Of a stretch of DNA of 64,000 bases, positions 11,535 to 22,384 are shown one piece after another (the stretch's first letter is position 1; every line of letters starts with the position of its first letter). The DNA is from Pararge aegeria (taxonomy: Eukaryota > Arthropoda > Insecta > Lepidoptera > Nymphalidae): positions 14,518,001 through 14,582,000 of the forward strand of contig NC_053201.1 in NCBI RefSeq assembly GCF_905163445.1, written 5' to 3'. The notes beneath the pieces are model-generated. The model made no database searches. It was not told the DNA's origin and saw only the letters and a program-made list of their open reading frames with translations. Made by a program: the position numbers and the translations under genes.

Positions 11535-11770
11535 ATATGGATCTATGGATCTATGGATCCACCATGCTCCTCCAGTGCGGGTTGGTGGACTGAAATGGTC
11601 TGTGACAAAACTGTGAGCGACGATTTAAAGTGCTCTTCGAGCCACGGGGATAGAAACCGCCAACATGTGCATGTTTAACAGAAAATCCCCAATCCTTGTA
11701 GAAAAATCAGAAATCCAGAAACTCACGATCCGAAGTTCAACATGCTAACCACTAAACCAACGTCGCAGCT
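11535..11770 (-). mobile_element. Diverged tRNA-headed SINE (related to SINE-A)
   Basis: On plus, GATCCACCATGCTCCTCCAG, GTGCGGGTTGGTGGACTG and, at the right end, a tRNA-like head read in reverse as GACGTTGGTTTAGTGGTTAG. The head differs from other SINE-A copies, so this may be a related family. Confidence 0.45.
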
Positions 11771-12109
11771 ACGAGTTGTTTAATCGACAATATAACTTAA
11801 CCATAACTTACTAACAAGACAACACGACAAACAAGCTTTTAACAGCTAAATCAAGGAAATGTTACGACAAAATAAAACAAGATTTTATAGATTGACCCAC
11901 TTATTGAGTTGAGATAACACGGAGTATATGAAACCGCACAATACTAGGTATGAAACTGTCATCGATTCTTCAAGCCCACTAATCAACTATGGATCACTGT
12001 GAACAGTCAATGTCACAGTTTTATGAAAGAGAAGAGCGTCAACAACTAACAAAGAAATAATCAAACAGACACACTTTGGCATTTAAAATATTAGTGGTGG
12101 TATTTATTA

Positions 12110-12388
12110 CTAGGTGTTACCCAGGTTCTTTGTCTGCGTTTTTATACGTTGGTATTCTTTGAATAAAAAGTAGCCTATATTTCCCCCACTAAAAACCAAG
12201 ATGATTTAAAGCCGGCACACATCGGTGGCTCCTGTAATGCTGCAGATGTTTATAGGTGGCGGTGATCACTTAACATCAGGTGACATACTAGCTCGTTTGC
12301 TCGCTATTAATATAAAAAAAAATGCTTCGTTAGGGCGTAGAGTAAGGACAGACAAACAAACACATTTTCGCATTCATAATATTAGAAA
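12110..12388 (-). mobile_element. Helitron-like remnant with internal repeat insertion
   Basis: Read on the minus strand it starts with CTAATATTATGAATGCG and ends with GGGTAACACCTAG before a T, as in other Helitrons here. On the plus strand the ATAAAAAGTAGCCTATATT block is the conserved internal motif. The middle (about 12210-12330) holds another repeat with the words CATCAGGTGAC and GCTCGTTTGCTCG. Confidence 0.5.
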
Positions 12389-12721
12389 GGAAAAATGTAC
12401 TCAAAATAATTAATATCCGTCAATGTTGTCGAGTGGGTAAAAGACCTCTTCAAATCACTTAGTACATGTCGTCTGCCTTTTACGCCTTTCACGCGCTATT
12501 TCATTGCTAGGGGAGTGTCGGCAGTTGTTTGTACTTCCCTTATGAAGATATGGATGGGAGGATAGGTATTAATAACACAAGTATAACCATTTATTAATAT
12601 TACTGTCGCGCTATTACATCTGATATTAATAGTGTAAAGAAATTTAAGATTGAAGATTCGATTTATATTGTAAAAAAATGAGTTAATAATAATATTATCA
12701 GCAATAGTAGGTATAATAAAT

Positions 12722-12967
12722 AAATAAATAAATATACTACGACAATACACACAGCCCCAAAGTAAGCGTAGCTTGTGAAATGGGTACTAAGATGACTGAT
12801 GAATATTTTTATGAATAATATACATAAATACTTAGAATATACATATAAACACCCAGACACTGAAAAACATTCATGCTCATTACACAAACATTTTCGAGTA
12901 GTGGGAATCGAACCAACAGCCTTGGACTCAGAAAGCAGGGTCGCTGCAAACTGCGCCAATTGGCCGT
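12722..12967 (-). mobile_element. SINE-B, minus strand
   Basis: In reverse: head GACGGCCAATTGGCGCAG, box B region GGTTCGATTCCCACTACTC, body, and the tail visible on plus as AAATAAATAAATATACTACG. It is nearly full length. Confidence 0.8.
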
Positions 12968-13082
12968 CAAATAATACTTATAAGTGATTGATGAATTGTA
13001 TGCCTGTTCGAGTGCCTAACAAGTGTGAGATTTCTACTTACGTTTGCTTATATTATAAAAGTTAACTATAGAATAAAAACAG

Positions 13083-13140
13083 TATTGTCACTAGATGCGC
13101 TCTTACGATACCACATAAATTGTAGTTCATGTCACGGCAT
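13083..13140 (+). repeat. Dispersed repeat G, copy 2
   Basis: ATTGTCACTAGATGCGCTCT, TACGATACCACATAAATTGT and AGTTCATGTCA align with 8228-8292. It sits just before a SINE-A. Confidence 0.5.
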
Positions 13141-13154
13141 CAAATCACAAAGCA

Positions 13155-13315
13155 GTGATAGCCCAGTTGGTAGAAGCTCGTCTTCACTTTCAGGGAGCCG
13201 AGTCAGAATCCTAGCACTCACCTCTAACGGATTGGTGGAGTCCATCAATCCGCACTGAGCCAACGTGGTGGAATACGGCCTTACCTACCTACCTATGCAA
13301 TGATGATGGCGATTA
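13155..13315 (+). mobile_element. SINE-A with internal deletion
   Basis: The head AGTGATAGCCCAGTTGGTAG and a degraded box B are followed abruptly by GGTGGAGTCCATCAATCCGC and AACGTGGTGGAATACGGCC, then a GATGATGGCGAT tail. The ATCGTGAGGAA middle is deleted. Confidence 0.65.
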
Positions 13316-13499
13316 TCAATCGAATCAGTAAACGTGGGTAAGAAAATCTCACACACGGACTTCTGGTGATAAGTCATAAAAAGTAAATACGAGTAATTTG
13401 AGGAGTTTTAAATTAAATTATTATTTTGATGATAATAAATCCAAATTTATTTTTAAAGATAATCTTACTGAAAAATCTTCACTATGAGTCAAAGTGTGC

Positions 13500-13690
13500 T
13501 GTGACACTTGGCGGCATGTTTGTGTCGGTAACTAGGTAGGGTGGTAACTAGCCACGGCCGAAGCCTTTCACCAGACCAAACCAGAAAATAATCATAATTC
13601 AAATTCCCAAATTGCAAAAGCCAGGGATCGAACACAGTAACTTCGCTTACAGCCGAAGCGCTTGCTAAAAAAATATAGAGGAATGAGAGG
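13500..13690 (-). mobile_element. SINE-C fragment
   Basis: GGTGGTAACTAGCCACGGCC, CAAATTCCCAAATTGC and AGGGATCGAACACAGTAAC match the head half of SINE-C. The 3' half is missing. Confidence 0.5.
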
Positions 13691-13974
13691 GCCCAGGTAT
13701 TCAGATATTCACTTCAATACCAACAATGTTCAGGATGGCACTTAGATCTTTCGTTAATTAACAGTATTATTGAAGCTAAATACCTAGTTTCTCATATTAA
13801 AGTATTCATTTTATAAAAGACATCATTAAAGCCCACCAACCTGCTTTAGAGCAGTGTTGTGGGTCGGTACTCTATAAACCTGACTTCCCAAGGAGTGAAA
13901 TAAAACAACTAGACTGACTCTAATACTGTATATTAGGCTTCTCTATAATTCATATTACTTGTTACCTTCAAATG

Positions 13975-14050
13975 ACTCTACTACCAGTTCGTAATGCTGT
14001 CTTCGGCAGAGAAGACCACTGGCAAGAAACTCTACCGTTGCTCTTTTATT
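13975..14050 (-). mobile_element. LINE 3' end fragment, family D2
   Basis: On plus, CTCTACTACCAGTTCGTAAT and CACTGGCAAGAAACTCTACC are inverted D2 words. Confidence 0.5.
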
Positions 14051-14105
14051 CAATCAATTAAAACAACTTATAAACACAATTACAACATTGTCATATGTAA
14101 TAACG

Positions 14106-14440
14106 CTAGGCCCTTTGATACAAGACATATTTTAAGACAGTTAAAACATAACTACTATGATCACTTATAACATCAGGACTTTTGGAACAAGTTGTTTGTA
14201 TAGAGCAACCTCTGCTACATAAACTGTGTGTGTAAAATAATGCTAGGGCTCCATATATGATACCAATAAATAACCCAAAGGATGAGATATACTTATCTGA
14301 TGCAACATCAGGTACAACCATAGTACCAACAACTTTTAACAACTTATCTCAACTCCATCACCAGTATATACAACTCTTGTTCCGCCACAACAGTATTTCG
14401 TTACGTTTATCGTTTCCATTATAAATCATCTATTCCCAAT
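14106..14440 (-). other. Coding-like minus-strand segment, unrecognised
   Basis: A 78-codon minus frame (14106-14342) begins M-L-K-V-V-G-T-M-V-V-P-D-V-A-S-D-K and has a hydrophobic segment S-S-F-G-L-F-I-G-I-I-Y-G-A-L-A-L-F-Y. Upstream, in another frame, is M-E-T-I-N-V-T-K-Y-C-C-G-G-T-R-V-V-Y-T-G-D-G (from about 14424). It looks like a decayed coding sequence with a membrane segment, but I do not recognise it. No repeat match in the window. Confidence 0.25.
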
Positions 14441-15317
14441 TTGTAACGTTCTATCCACAATACTTTACTTAATCTCCTTTTCTCAATTCATTACTTTAAA
14501 TCCGTCCTCACTTTTCTTTCCCGCCAATCTACATTGTCAAACTCGCGTCTCCCGCCATAGAGCCTATACTTTTATTTGACAGTCTACTAAAGTCCATTAT
14601 TCTATTTTCAATACATTATCAATGAGTATACAAACTATGATTTGTTGATATATTTAATATAATCATCAGGTTTATCATAGATAAAGTGCTGTAATTCCCT
14701 ATTTCCTAACACGCTCACCACTGCGCTAGGGAGGTCGTTAAAACCTTTTCATAAAGCAAAGTTTATAATACAGAAATTTAATGAATGTAACAGCTCGCTT
14801 CCGGAAAGCTTTTAAGACGAAACCCAACGTTAATCCATAAGCTTATCCAATTTAAATTATACTTTATATTATTAAAATATGACTTATCTGTGACTTTCTA
14901 AATACTCGTAACGATATTCAATTTATCTCGTTACTTATGAATATCAAATCACATTTGTGTATGGAACTGTGCCGAGCGCGGTTTCTGGTTGCATTACCGA
15001 GGTCTGCGTTCCCGTTATGTATAGATTCCTTTTAACCTATACACAATCTGGCCCAGCCCTCTGGGCTAGGCTCGAAGGCAATGGATTTAGGACATGCGCA
15101 TAATGTGTAGTGACCTCAACATTGTGGAGTTTCTAAGATGGTAAAGATTTTATCGTTTGACTAAATTACTCATAGCGGATAACTCATAGCGGAGTAGGTA
15201 CGAGTAATTTTTCTCCACGAGGTAATGACAAAATGTTTATCTTCTCCCACAGTTTTATCCACTCCTGAGCATGCATGGTACGGGTGGAATAAATATTCAA
15301 TTTATATACATGCCAAA

Positions 15318-15585
15318 CGACGGACGAGTGGCGCAGTGGGCAGCGACCCTGTTTTCTGAGTCCAAGGTCGTGGGTTCAATTCCCACATCTGGAAAATGTT
15401 TGTGTGATGAACATGAATGTTTTTCAGTGTCTGGGTGTTTATCTGTACATTATAAGTATTTATGTGTATTACATTCATAAAAAAATATTCATCAGCTATC
15501 ACAGTACCCACAACACAAGCTACGCTTACTTTGGGGCTAGATGGCGATGTATGTATTGTCGTAGTATATTTATTTATTTAAACTT
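15318..15585 (+). mobile_element. SINE-B, full-length with Pol III boxes
   Basis: The A box is GAGTGGCGCAGTGGGCAGCG and box B is GTGGGTTCAATTCCCACATC, followed by ATGTTTGTGTGATGAACATG, CAGTGTCTGGGTGTTTATC, CACAACACAAGCTACGC, the TTTGGGGCTAGATGGCGATG block and a TTTATTTATTT tail. This is the best-preserved copy. Confidence 0.8.
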
Positions 15586-16399
15586 AGACTTCTCCTTTTC
15601 CCTATTGCCATTCTTTCAACTTTTATCAATCAAATTGTCATTAGATATAATCCTAGCCATGCTGGTTTTTTAACAGCTCATGATGACAGGGGCCGGTCCC
15701 TTTCGCAAACCCATCTAGTTACCACCTTGGATCAATGTAACTTAATTATTGTGATAAATGAATTGAATTAAAACTATTGCAAGTAGGCCACACCAGCCTG
15801 CTACTAACTGATAAGCTTCTTGTATAAGCTTGTAAAAAAGATTTACATGAAAGTATATACTTCTGCACCTATGTTTTGTTATTGCCTATGTTCGGCTCAA
15901 CCATTGCACCCATTGCAAAAACTATGATGTTTAAAGTTTGCATCTAGAAGACGACGGAAAGGATATCTTGTAAAAGTTACTTAGAACCATTCTTTGTTAC
16001 CTGAGCAGCAATTTATTGCTTAAGCAACGGGTCGATATAGATACCTGCTTGAGACTTAGGAATTTAGTCCAGGAAAAAAATGGTTCCCGGGTGATTTTTA
16101 TAGCACCGAAATAAACGTGGACAACAAAGCATAGATAGGAGCAGCATTCAATATTTTAAGATGAATCCTGCCCCAAATAGAATCCTAAAATATTTTTATC
16201 ATAATCTACAAAAATCCCCGGTAAGTGCTTTTCCCGCGGTAGAGGAGTGCACGTGACAAATGGACCTGTCACAGATTGATCCCGGGCTTAGCGCTCGCGC
16301 GGTTGAGATTTACAAAATGCGCGTAAGGATAACTGGACTTTTATACTGTTGTCCATTGCGAGCGACGCGATAGCTATCCAGTAATACTGCATAGTATTT

Positions 16400-16455
16400 A
16401 TAGCTGTATTTATTTATTAGGGACACCAGCAGTTTACAGAAGTACAGAATAGGTG
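16400..16455 (-). mobile_element. Truncated LINE 3' end related to the intact LINE
   Basis: On the plus strand TTTATTTATTAGGGACACCA, followed by an AG-rich stretch, parallels the 3' end of the intact LINE at 26585-26625. This is a heavily 5'-truncated copy, or another element sharing the same tail. Confidence 0.45.
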
Positions 16456-16589
16456 CAATATGATTTATACAAAAGGTGCGTTGGCTTGGCGGCACGTCTA
16501 GTTGTCTTGTCGGCAAAATGGTACTACAGCAAAATGGTCAGCCAGTCGCAAACTTTTGTTGTTTAACATTTTCATAATGCACAGAATTG

Positions 16590-16800
16590 AGACATAGCTC
16601 GATCGCTTATCCCGCGCCTGGCTCACTCTATTCCCAGCCCTAAAACCCCGTATCTCAGTAATCCCATTAAAGACGCAACACCAACACGGCAGATAAGCGA
16701 TGCGACACCATTAATCAGGCAGCCGATTCATTACCCGGTGACGATCGACGATTTGTCATAGACGGCCACCGTGAGATAGGGGGGCAAATTGGTCCTTGCT
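16590..16800. promoter_or_regulatory. Candidate intronic enhancer island
   Basis: This is a GC-richer block without repeat similarity inside the FGF intron. It holds CTCGATCGCTTATCCCGCGC and CAGATAAGCGATGCGACACC (an inverted pair of GATAAGCG-type GATA-factor-like words) and ATTACCCGGTGACGATCG. Regulatory function is inference. Confidence 0.25.
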
Positions 16801-18049
16801 GGAGTCCTTTTCTTTGTGTCCCGGGACAATTGTCTGGGTTATTTTTAATAGATACTGTCTGTATTATCGCCTGAGATCCTTTTAGGGCTTATGGATCTTC
16901 GGAATGCTGTGAGTAATGTTATTTAGTCAAGAGGAATATCTTCTTCGTTGAAAGTATTTGTTTAAATTGGTTCAAATTGTGTGCCTTGAGGTATACCTAA
17001 CAAAGGGACTTTTAATATTCAAAATAATAAAATGTATGCACAGAACTTTAAACTCATTTTGTTTTCAGTTTTGACATCCTATTGTTAAAATCACAAGAAA
17101 TAATAGCACTAAAACAAGATAGTTGCGTTATCATAGTGCAATGTATAACCTATAAATAAATACATTTGAAAGAAGTTTGTCCATAATGTCATTGCAGTCT
17201 AAATAGTACATAGTTCACCCAAAACTCTTTACTGCCTTTAATGCTGAAAGCATACTATGAACACGCTCAGCATGATTAAAAAACCTCAAATTGTAGTTTT
17301 TGCAATAACCAGATAATTGTAACGCAATTTAGTATTAGTTAGATTATCAACACATTCAGACTCATATCAATTTATTAACCAGGTTGTTTTTTCACCACAA
17401 ATCACCACTTCACCAAACAAATACGAAGTTGAAGGAATGTGGAGCATTAGCTCGGCTCCTTGTTCACCTGTTATCTATTCTTGATTCCCGTCAGTTCGTC
17501 CTTTGTTCCCGATTATCTCCTCAATTTAAACTTCATCTAACTGTCAGCCACTAACGGTATGATTGTTCTGTTTTATAATTTCTTTTTATTTCTCATTTTG
17601 TGGTACGGTACCGTTTAATGTTACGGTGCGGGGTGGCGTGAGAAGTCAGAGATAGGTGTTGAATAAATATTAATAAAATATAGGTTTGACTTTATTTTTA
17701 CGTTCCGTTTGATAGTTTTGGGAAAACAACGAGCTTTTTAGATCGTGACTTACAAATAAAATTATATAATGTACAAAAGGTTTGAAACAAGATGTCCTTA
17801 ATATCGAGCAAGTTATTAAGTTCAAGTTAAATTGTACTTTTCTTTTCAGTCAATGGTCGTCGAGTCCTAGAAAGTCCAAGTTTAAATGACTAAATGTGTC
17901 TCTTAGTGGGGATTCTAGCCTTGTGCAGCAATTCCCTATGCTCACTAGATAGTCTCAAGTAACTACTGTCATCCAGTGGGGATCTGCTGACACTGTTGAC
18001 ACCCACTGTTAAAAGCGTTGCTGTAGATTTCTTAGAATGATCATATCAA

Positions 18050-18215
18050 GTTAAGGCCGTAGTCCGCGACGCCAATGTATCCACATTGGGCCACATTGGT
18101 GGACTGCACACACCTTTAGGGACATTATGAAAAAAATTTTGTTGCGTGCTGGAATTCGAACTCGGCCCCTTAAAACTGAAGTCGAAATCCTACCCACTGG
18201 GCTATCACCGCTATT
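18050..18215 (-). mobile_element. SINE-A, minus strand
   Basis: In reverse, the head TAGCCCAGTGGGTAGGATTT and box B GTTCGAATTCCAGCACGCAA are visible, and the body ends at the GACTACGGCCTT block. The interior is shortened. Confidence 0.65.
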
Positions 18216-18829
18216 ATACATTGAAAGCACAGTTCTGAATGCTTTTCTTTCCTCATGCTATGATTACTCACCCTTATTGAACAGTTTAAAAATGAGTTAA
18301 TTAAAAATAAATTCTTTAAACGTTCAAAAGCGTTAAAGATGTGATTTTCATAGCCAGTCTGACAAATTGTTTGTAATAAAAAGTAGAAAAAAGAAGTAAG
18401 CTTGTTCATTGAAGAATTAGGTTATCGCACTCAAAGAGCGCCGGTATCAAATACATCTGTATTGATCCTAATCATAATGTAAACTCCTAATGCTTCTTTA
18501 TGAAGCAGAACCAGTCAATTAAAAATAGTAGCATTAGTTATAACCAGTCCGTAGATGGCCGGCCATTATAAATAATAAGCTGTCGGTTCCACGTATGTTT
18601 GCTGCGCTTTGACGACCTCGGCTATCAGGAGATATGCTTCGGACCACAGCTTATTTGAACTATCGCCTATTGACCATAACTATTTATGAAATGTCGCTTT
18701 TAGTTGTAAACGTCTACTACAAATTTAGTGACTGTCTTATTAATGTCTAGCAACTCCCAGTTTTCATATACGACAAGGTACATTGATAAAAATAGTGGAT
18801 CCAAACTAATATTTTATGAATTCAAATAT

Positions 18830-18960
18830 TATAAATGCGAAAGTGCGTTTGTTTGACCTTCCTTTGCGCCCTAACTAATCAACCAATTTTCATTTGTTTG
18901 CATATACAGTTAGTGCAAAGGAAGGAGAGTGACAGGTACTTTTATGAAGTTTGAAAATGT
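18830..18960 (+). mobile_element. Helitron-like 5' fragment
   Basis: The ATATTATAAATGCGAAAGTG motif near 18828-18848 is followed by GTTTGTTTGACC and an ACTAATCAACCAATTTTCA block, the usual order in the family. The end is not defined. Confidence 0.4.
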
Positions 18961-19309
18961 ATGCAAATTTTGGTTATCCATAACTTTAAATATAAAAAAA
19001 AACAAGCATAAAATAATACTTGAATTTGGTGTAAACCTACATATTTTGTTATATTTTTTCGTAAAAATAAACCATTTCAGTCCTTAGCGATTTGAAGCCT
19101 CAAAAAAGGCATAACTTAGTAGATTTCCTTACCTAACATAATACAATGGAATTCCTTTCCCGAAAAAATGATAAATCTATTAGATATAACGCTTAATGAT
19201 TCGGTTTTCATTATTTAACTTTTTTATTTAATGAAATAAAGTCAACGCAGCATTATAATGACAGTATGAAAATTCGGATCGAGTGATCCATAGATAAGAT
19301 ATAAATCGT

Positions 19310-19560
19310 TTCTCACTTTCACAACTGAACCTGCGGCCAGCGGATGGACTCTTCGTCGGCGACATTAACGCGTGTTCACTTTCTCCCGCTGCGAGTGAGT
19401 GCGAGGTGCAAGTGAAGTGAGGCGACAAGTGACAAGGCCGCAGTTACGTAACAGACGCGATCGATCATCTGTAATCTCTTGCTTCACCGCTTCCTCTACA
19501 ACTAACATCACTACTGCTACAAAAGATTGCGGTACACCAGACTGCTATAAACGCTGCATT
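19310..19560. promoter_or_regulatory. GC-richer island, unexplained
   Basis: GAGTGAGTGCGAGGTGCAAG, AGTGAAGTGAGGCGACAAGT and GTAACAGACGCGATCGATCA. An 82-codon open frame (19399-19647) shows no recognisable domain. It could be an enhancer, an unannotated leader exon or an old insertion. Confidence 0.2.
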
Positions 19561-19984
19561 CCTAGTACAACATTTCGACTAAGTATCTTTATCTTATTCT
19601 CGCCCTTATGCCATAATGAAGAGTCGTCACGTCTTCTTCGAAAATGAAGACATGGTTTTCTTGGTATTGGCATATTTGTGGTTGCCAAGAGCGTAGGTGC
19701 CAGGTGGTGACGGCAGATCAGAATACAGTGTGAATATAAAGGAGAGTAGGCAGCAGCGTCCTGTGGGCTATTACTACCATCTACATACCTACATAACTTT
19801 AATCTGTGGTTTTAAGCAATGGACTGTTATAAGCATTTGATGACGAATGTCAATATTCAAGTGGAGTTAAACCTCGACGTGCCTTGCGGGGGACCGAGTT
19901 CGATGCACCAGATTTTCGGGGCTATGTGCAGCTTATTGAGAAAGTAGATTTGGGGAATTGGATTATAGTATCACTGTCGAAGCG

Positions 19985-20055
19985 GTTATAGCCTAGTGAT
20001 TTAGAACTTCTGCCTTGGGAGAGGCCTTTTGTCCAGGAGTGGTAATGATATTTGT
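19985..20055 (+). mobile_element. SINE head fragment
   Basis: AAGCGGTTATAGCCTAGTGA, followed by CCTTGGGAGAGGCC, resembles only the tRNA-like head of SINE-A. Confidence 0.35.
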
Positions 20056-20213
20056 CAACCCTTTTTAAGAATGATTCGTTAATAACAAGAAATTTTTATA
20101 ATGTATCATCCCATTCTATGGTCGCTCCTTCATTCGGATAGGTAAGTTGTTGATGTTATAGCATCGCAACGAGCTGAACTTTTTTTTATATAAATTGAAT
20201 TGAATTTATTTTT

Positions 20214-20252
20214 CTTTTATAAAGTTATGGCCATACCATAACTTTATAAAAG
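20214..20252. repeat. 17-bp perfect inverted repeat (hairpin)
   Basis: CTTTTATAAAGTTATGG (20214-20230) is followed by the loop CCATA and CCATAACTTTATAAAAG (20236-20252). The sequence is AT-rich and no transposon ends were recognised. Confidence 0.7.
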
Positions 20253-20279
20253 AGAAATAGTATTCCTTTGGTTTCGATT

Positions 20280-20560
20280 AAAGCGAAACTAAGTTCATCT
20301 CACTACATCGCCAGCTTAACCCGGAGCCACGTAACGGGACCTGGGAAAGCTCAGTGTCGGGATTACCGCCATCGCGGCTTCCCTGCGCTAATACCGTCAC
20401 TTGTCACCCGGCGCCCGCTCAGAAATACTCCACGCTCCGTACACACGCCGTGAGAAACATATTAATAATATTTTGACGCAACGAGCTCAATAGATATAAC
20501 ATACGCTTATGGAGCGGCGCTGAAACCCGTATTCGTTAACACCACCGAGACGAATACCCG
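20280..20560. promoter_or_regulatory. Candidate intronic enhancer island
   Basis: It lies just after the 20214-20252 hairpin. GC-rich, single-copy-looking: GGAGCCACGTAACGGGACCT, ATTACCGCCATCGCGGCTTC, CCGGCGCCCGCTCAGAAATA. The only ORF is 61 codons with no recognisable domain. Confidence 0.2.
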
Positions 20561-20769
20561 AGTAATCGGTCAAAGCTGATTATTAACCTTATAACTTACT
20601 ATAAACGGGCTGTTGCCGCGTCTTAGTGCGCATTTATTAGGGTTCCTTACGAATCCCGTAGGAACTGTTTGATTTCCTTGGATAAAAAGTAGCCTATACT
20701 TCTACGTCCTTTAAAATAACCCTATGCCAAAGATAAATATGTACAAAATAAATAGATTAAATAAATAAA

Positions 20770-21462
20770 TCTATACTTATAATAAAACTGTAACTGGAAG
20801 ATGTCTGTACATTTTATATATTTTGAAAATTTTGACGGGGGGGTGCTTTATAATCGATACTGAGCCCAAAACAGATTTTTATTTAATTTTTGTCTGTCTG
20901 TCTGTCTGTCTGTCCGGGCATCACGTGAAAACTAATGAACGGATTTAAATAAAATTTGGTATAGTGGTAGCTGATATTCCGGGTCAACATATAGGATACC
21001 TTTTATCCCGATAAACAATAAGTTTCCTCCGGGAAACGGGATGAAAATTTTGAGCAATTCTACTTAATAGCTCCGTTAAATTTGAACCGATTTCAATAAT
21101 TCTTTTTTTATTTGAAAGTGTATACTATGAAGCATTTATTGTCTAATTTTAATGAAGATCTGATAAATATTTTTGGAGATAAAGGACATAACTCTTCACA
21201 AATAACAAGTCGCAAGGAATATGGGACAACGATCGAATGCATGCGTACCATCCTTCTAATGTTATAAATGCGAAAGTTTGTGAGGAGAGAAATATGGATG
21301 GATGTATGTTTATATCAACTAAAATAATGACAACTTACTAACTCAGTATACCACGTAACATAATAGTACGTACATAGCTAGCCACGATGATTATGATGTT
21401 AGCATCAGATCTATTCTAGCTTCTCATACTCATATGCGGGCGAAGTCGCGAGGGTCCGCTAG
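20770..21462 (+). mobile_element. Complete non-autonomous Helitron
   Basis: The element obeys Helitron rules. It starts TCTATACTTATAATAAAACT directly after an A and ends GGGTCCGCTAG directly before a T, with a short GC-rich dyad (GCGAAGTCGC) just before the CTAG end. There are no terminal inverted repeats and no target duplication. It has no coding capacity and contains a (GTCT)n tract. Inside, near 21246-21290, is a second Helitron-like 5' motif (ATGTTATAAATGCGAAAGTT). It abuts the A/T-rich tail of a minus-strand SINE-B copy (21463-21645), so it most likely inserted into that tail. Confidence 0.7.
20887..20913 (+). repeat. (GTCT)n microsatellite in the Helitron
   Basis: About six GTCT units follow TTTAATTTTT inside the 20770-21462 Helitron. 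Confidence 0.8.
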
Positions 21463-21645
21463 TAATAAATAAATATACTACGACAATCTAGCCCCAAAGT
21501 AAGCGTAGCTTGTGTTATGGGTACCAAGATAGCTAATGAATATTTTTATGAATACCTATAATATACAGATAAACACCCAGACACTAAACAACATTCAAGT
21601 TCACACACCTCGGACGCAGAAAGCAGGGTCACTGGGTCTAAATTT
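21463..21645 (-). mobile_element. SINE-B, minus strand, interrupted head
   Basis: TAATAAATAAATATACTACG then AATCTAGCCCCAAAGTAAGC on plus is the inverted 3' end. The body runs to CAGACACTAAACAACATTCA, but box B is deleted before AGAAAGCAGGGTCACTGG. A Helitron lies flush with its tail. Confidence 0.7.
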
Positions 21646-21744
21646 GGTTCGGCTGCTTAAATTTTTGATTGGTTGATTAGTTATTGCATGAAGGAAGGAC
21701 AATCGAACTGGCACACTTTCGCGTTATATTTGTAAGGATTACGT

Positions 21745-21960
21745 TAAGGAAGTGGTGATAGCCTTACTTTCTTGAGGATCGAGTTCAAACCCCGGCTCGC
21801 ACCTCTAACTATACAAAGTTGTTCTGAGAGAGTTCTCCAGAATCCACCAGAGTCCACCAATCCGCTGGCCAGGTTCATGCTGGACAGCGTGCTGGATTAC
21901 AGCCTAAACCCTTCTCATTCCCTGTAGTGGGCCGCTAATTGTTTGATAATCATGACTTAT
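21745..21960 (+). mobile_element. SINE-A copy
   Basis: GAAGTGGTGATAGCC, box B GAGTTCAAACCCCGGCTCGC, then GAGTCCACCAATCCGCTGG and a terminal GATAATCATGAC. It is moderately diverged, with a short internal duplication around the CCACCA words. Confidence 0.6.
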
Positions 21961-22384
21961 TGAGTCTAAAAGAACTTAAAAGTATAATATAAATTGGGTG
22001 ATAACCAAAATCAGTCTGAAATAAGTCAGCTACCAAAATGAGAAACAAAACTGAGCCCCGAAATAAAGCGTTCTAGATAGTGGCGGGAAAAGGATTAATA
22101 GCAGGACTATTATCTAGTCTGTGTTAATAGTGCGTCCTCACAGATGACAACGCGACGCACAAGTAGTTCACTATAAGGGTCTGTGTAGCCACACTGCGTC
22201 AGTTTGTGTGATCCCCAAAATAACTTAAAATGTGGTATATAAAACGTTTACACAAGACTCATCTATGAGATTTAAAAATCAATTCATGATCATCAATCTT
22301 CTGGAGCCACTGAATTATATACTTTGTGTAAACTTTTTATTTTCAATTTTTCATTCGATTGATTCATTCATCTATTCATTCATT

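Noticed and set aside
12663..12959. 98-codon minus ORF with S-E-S-K-A-V-G-S-I-P-T-T
   Set aside because: It is translation of the SINE-B head and body; the same peptide appears at 15302-15480.
15318..15390. Possible tRNA gene
   Set aside because: Only A and B boxes exist; the sequence continues as SINE-B and no complete cloverleaf can be drawn.
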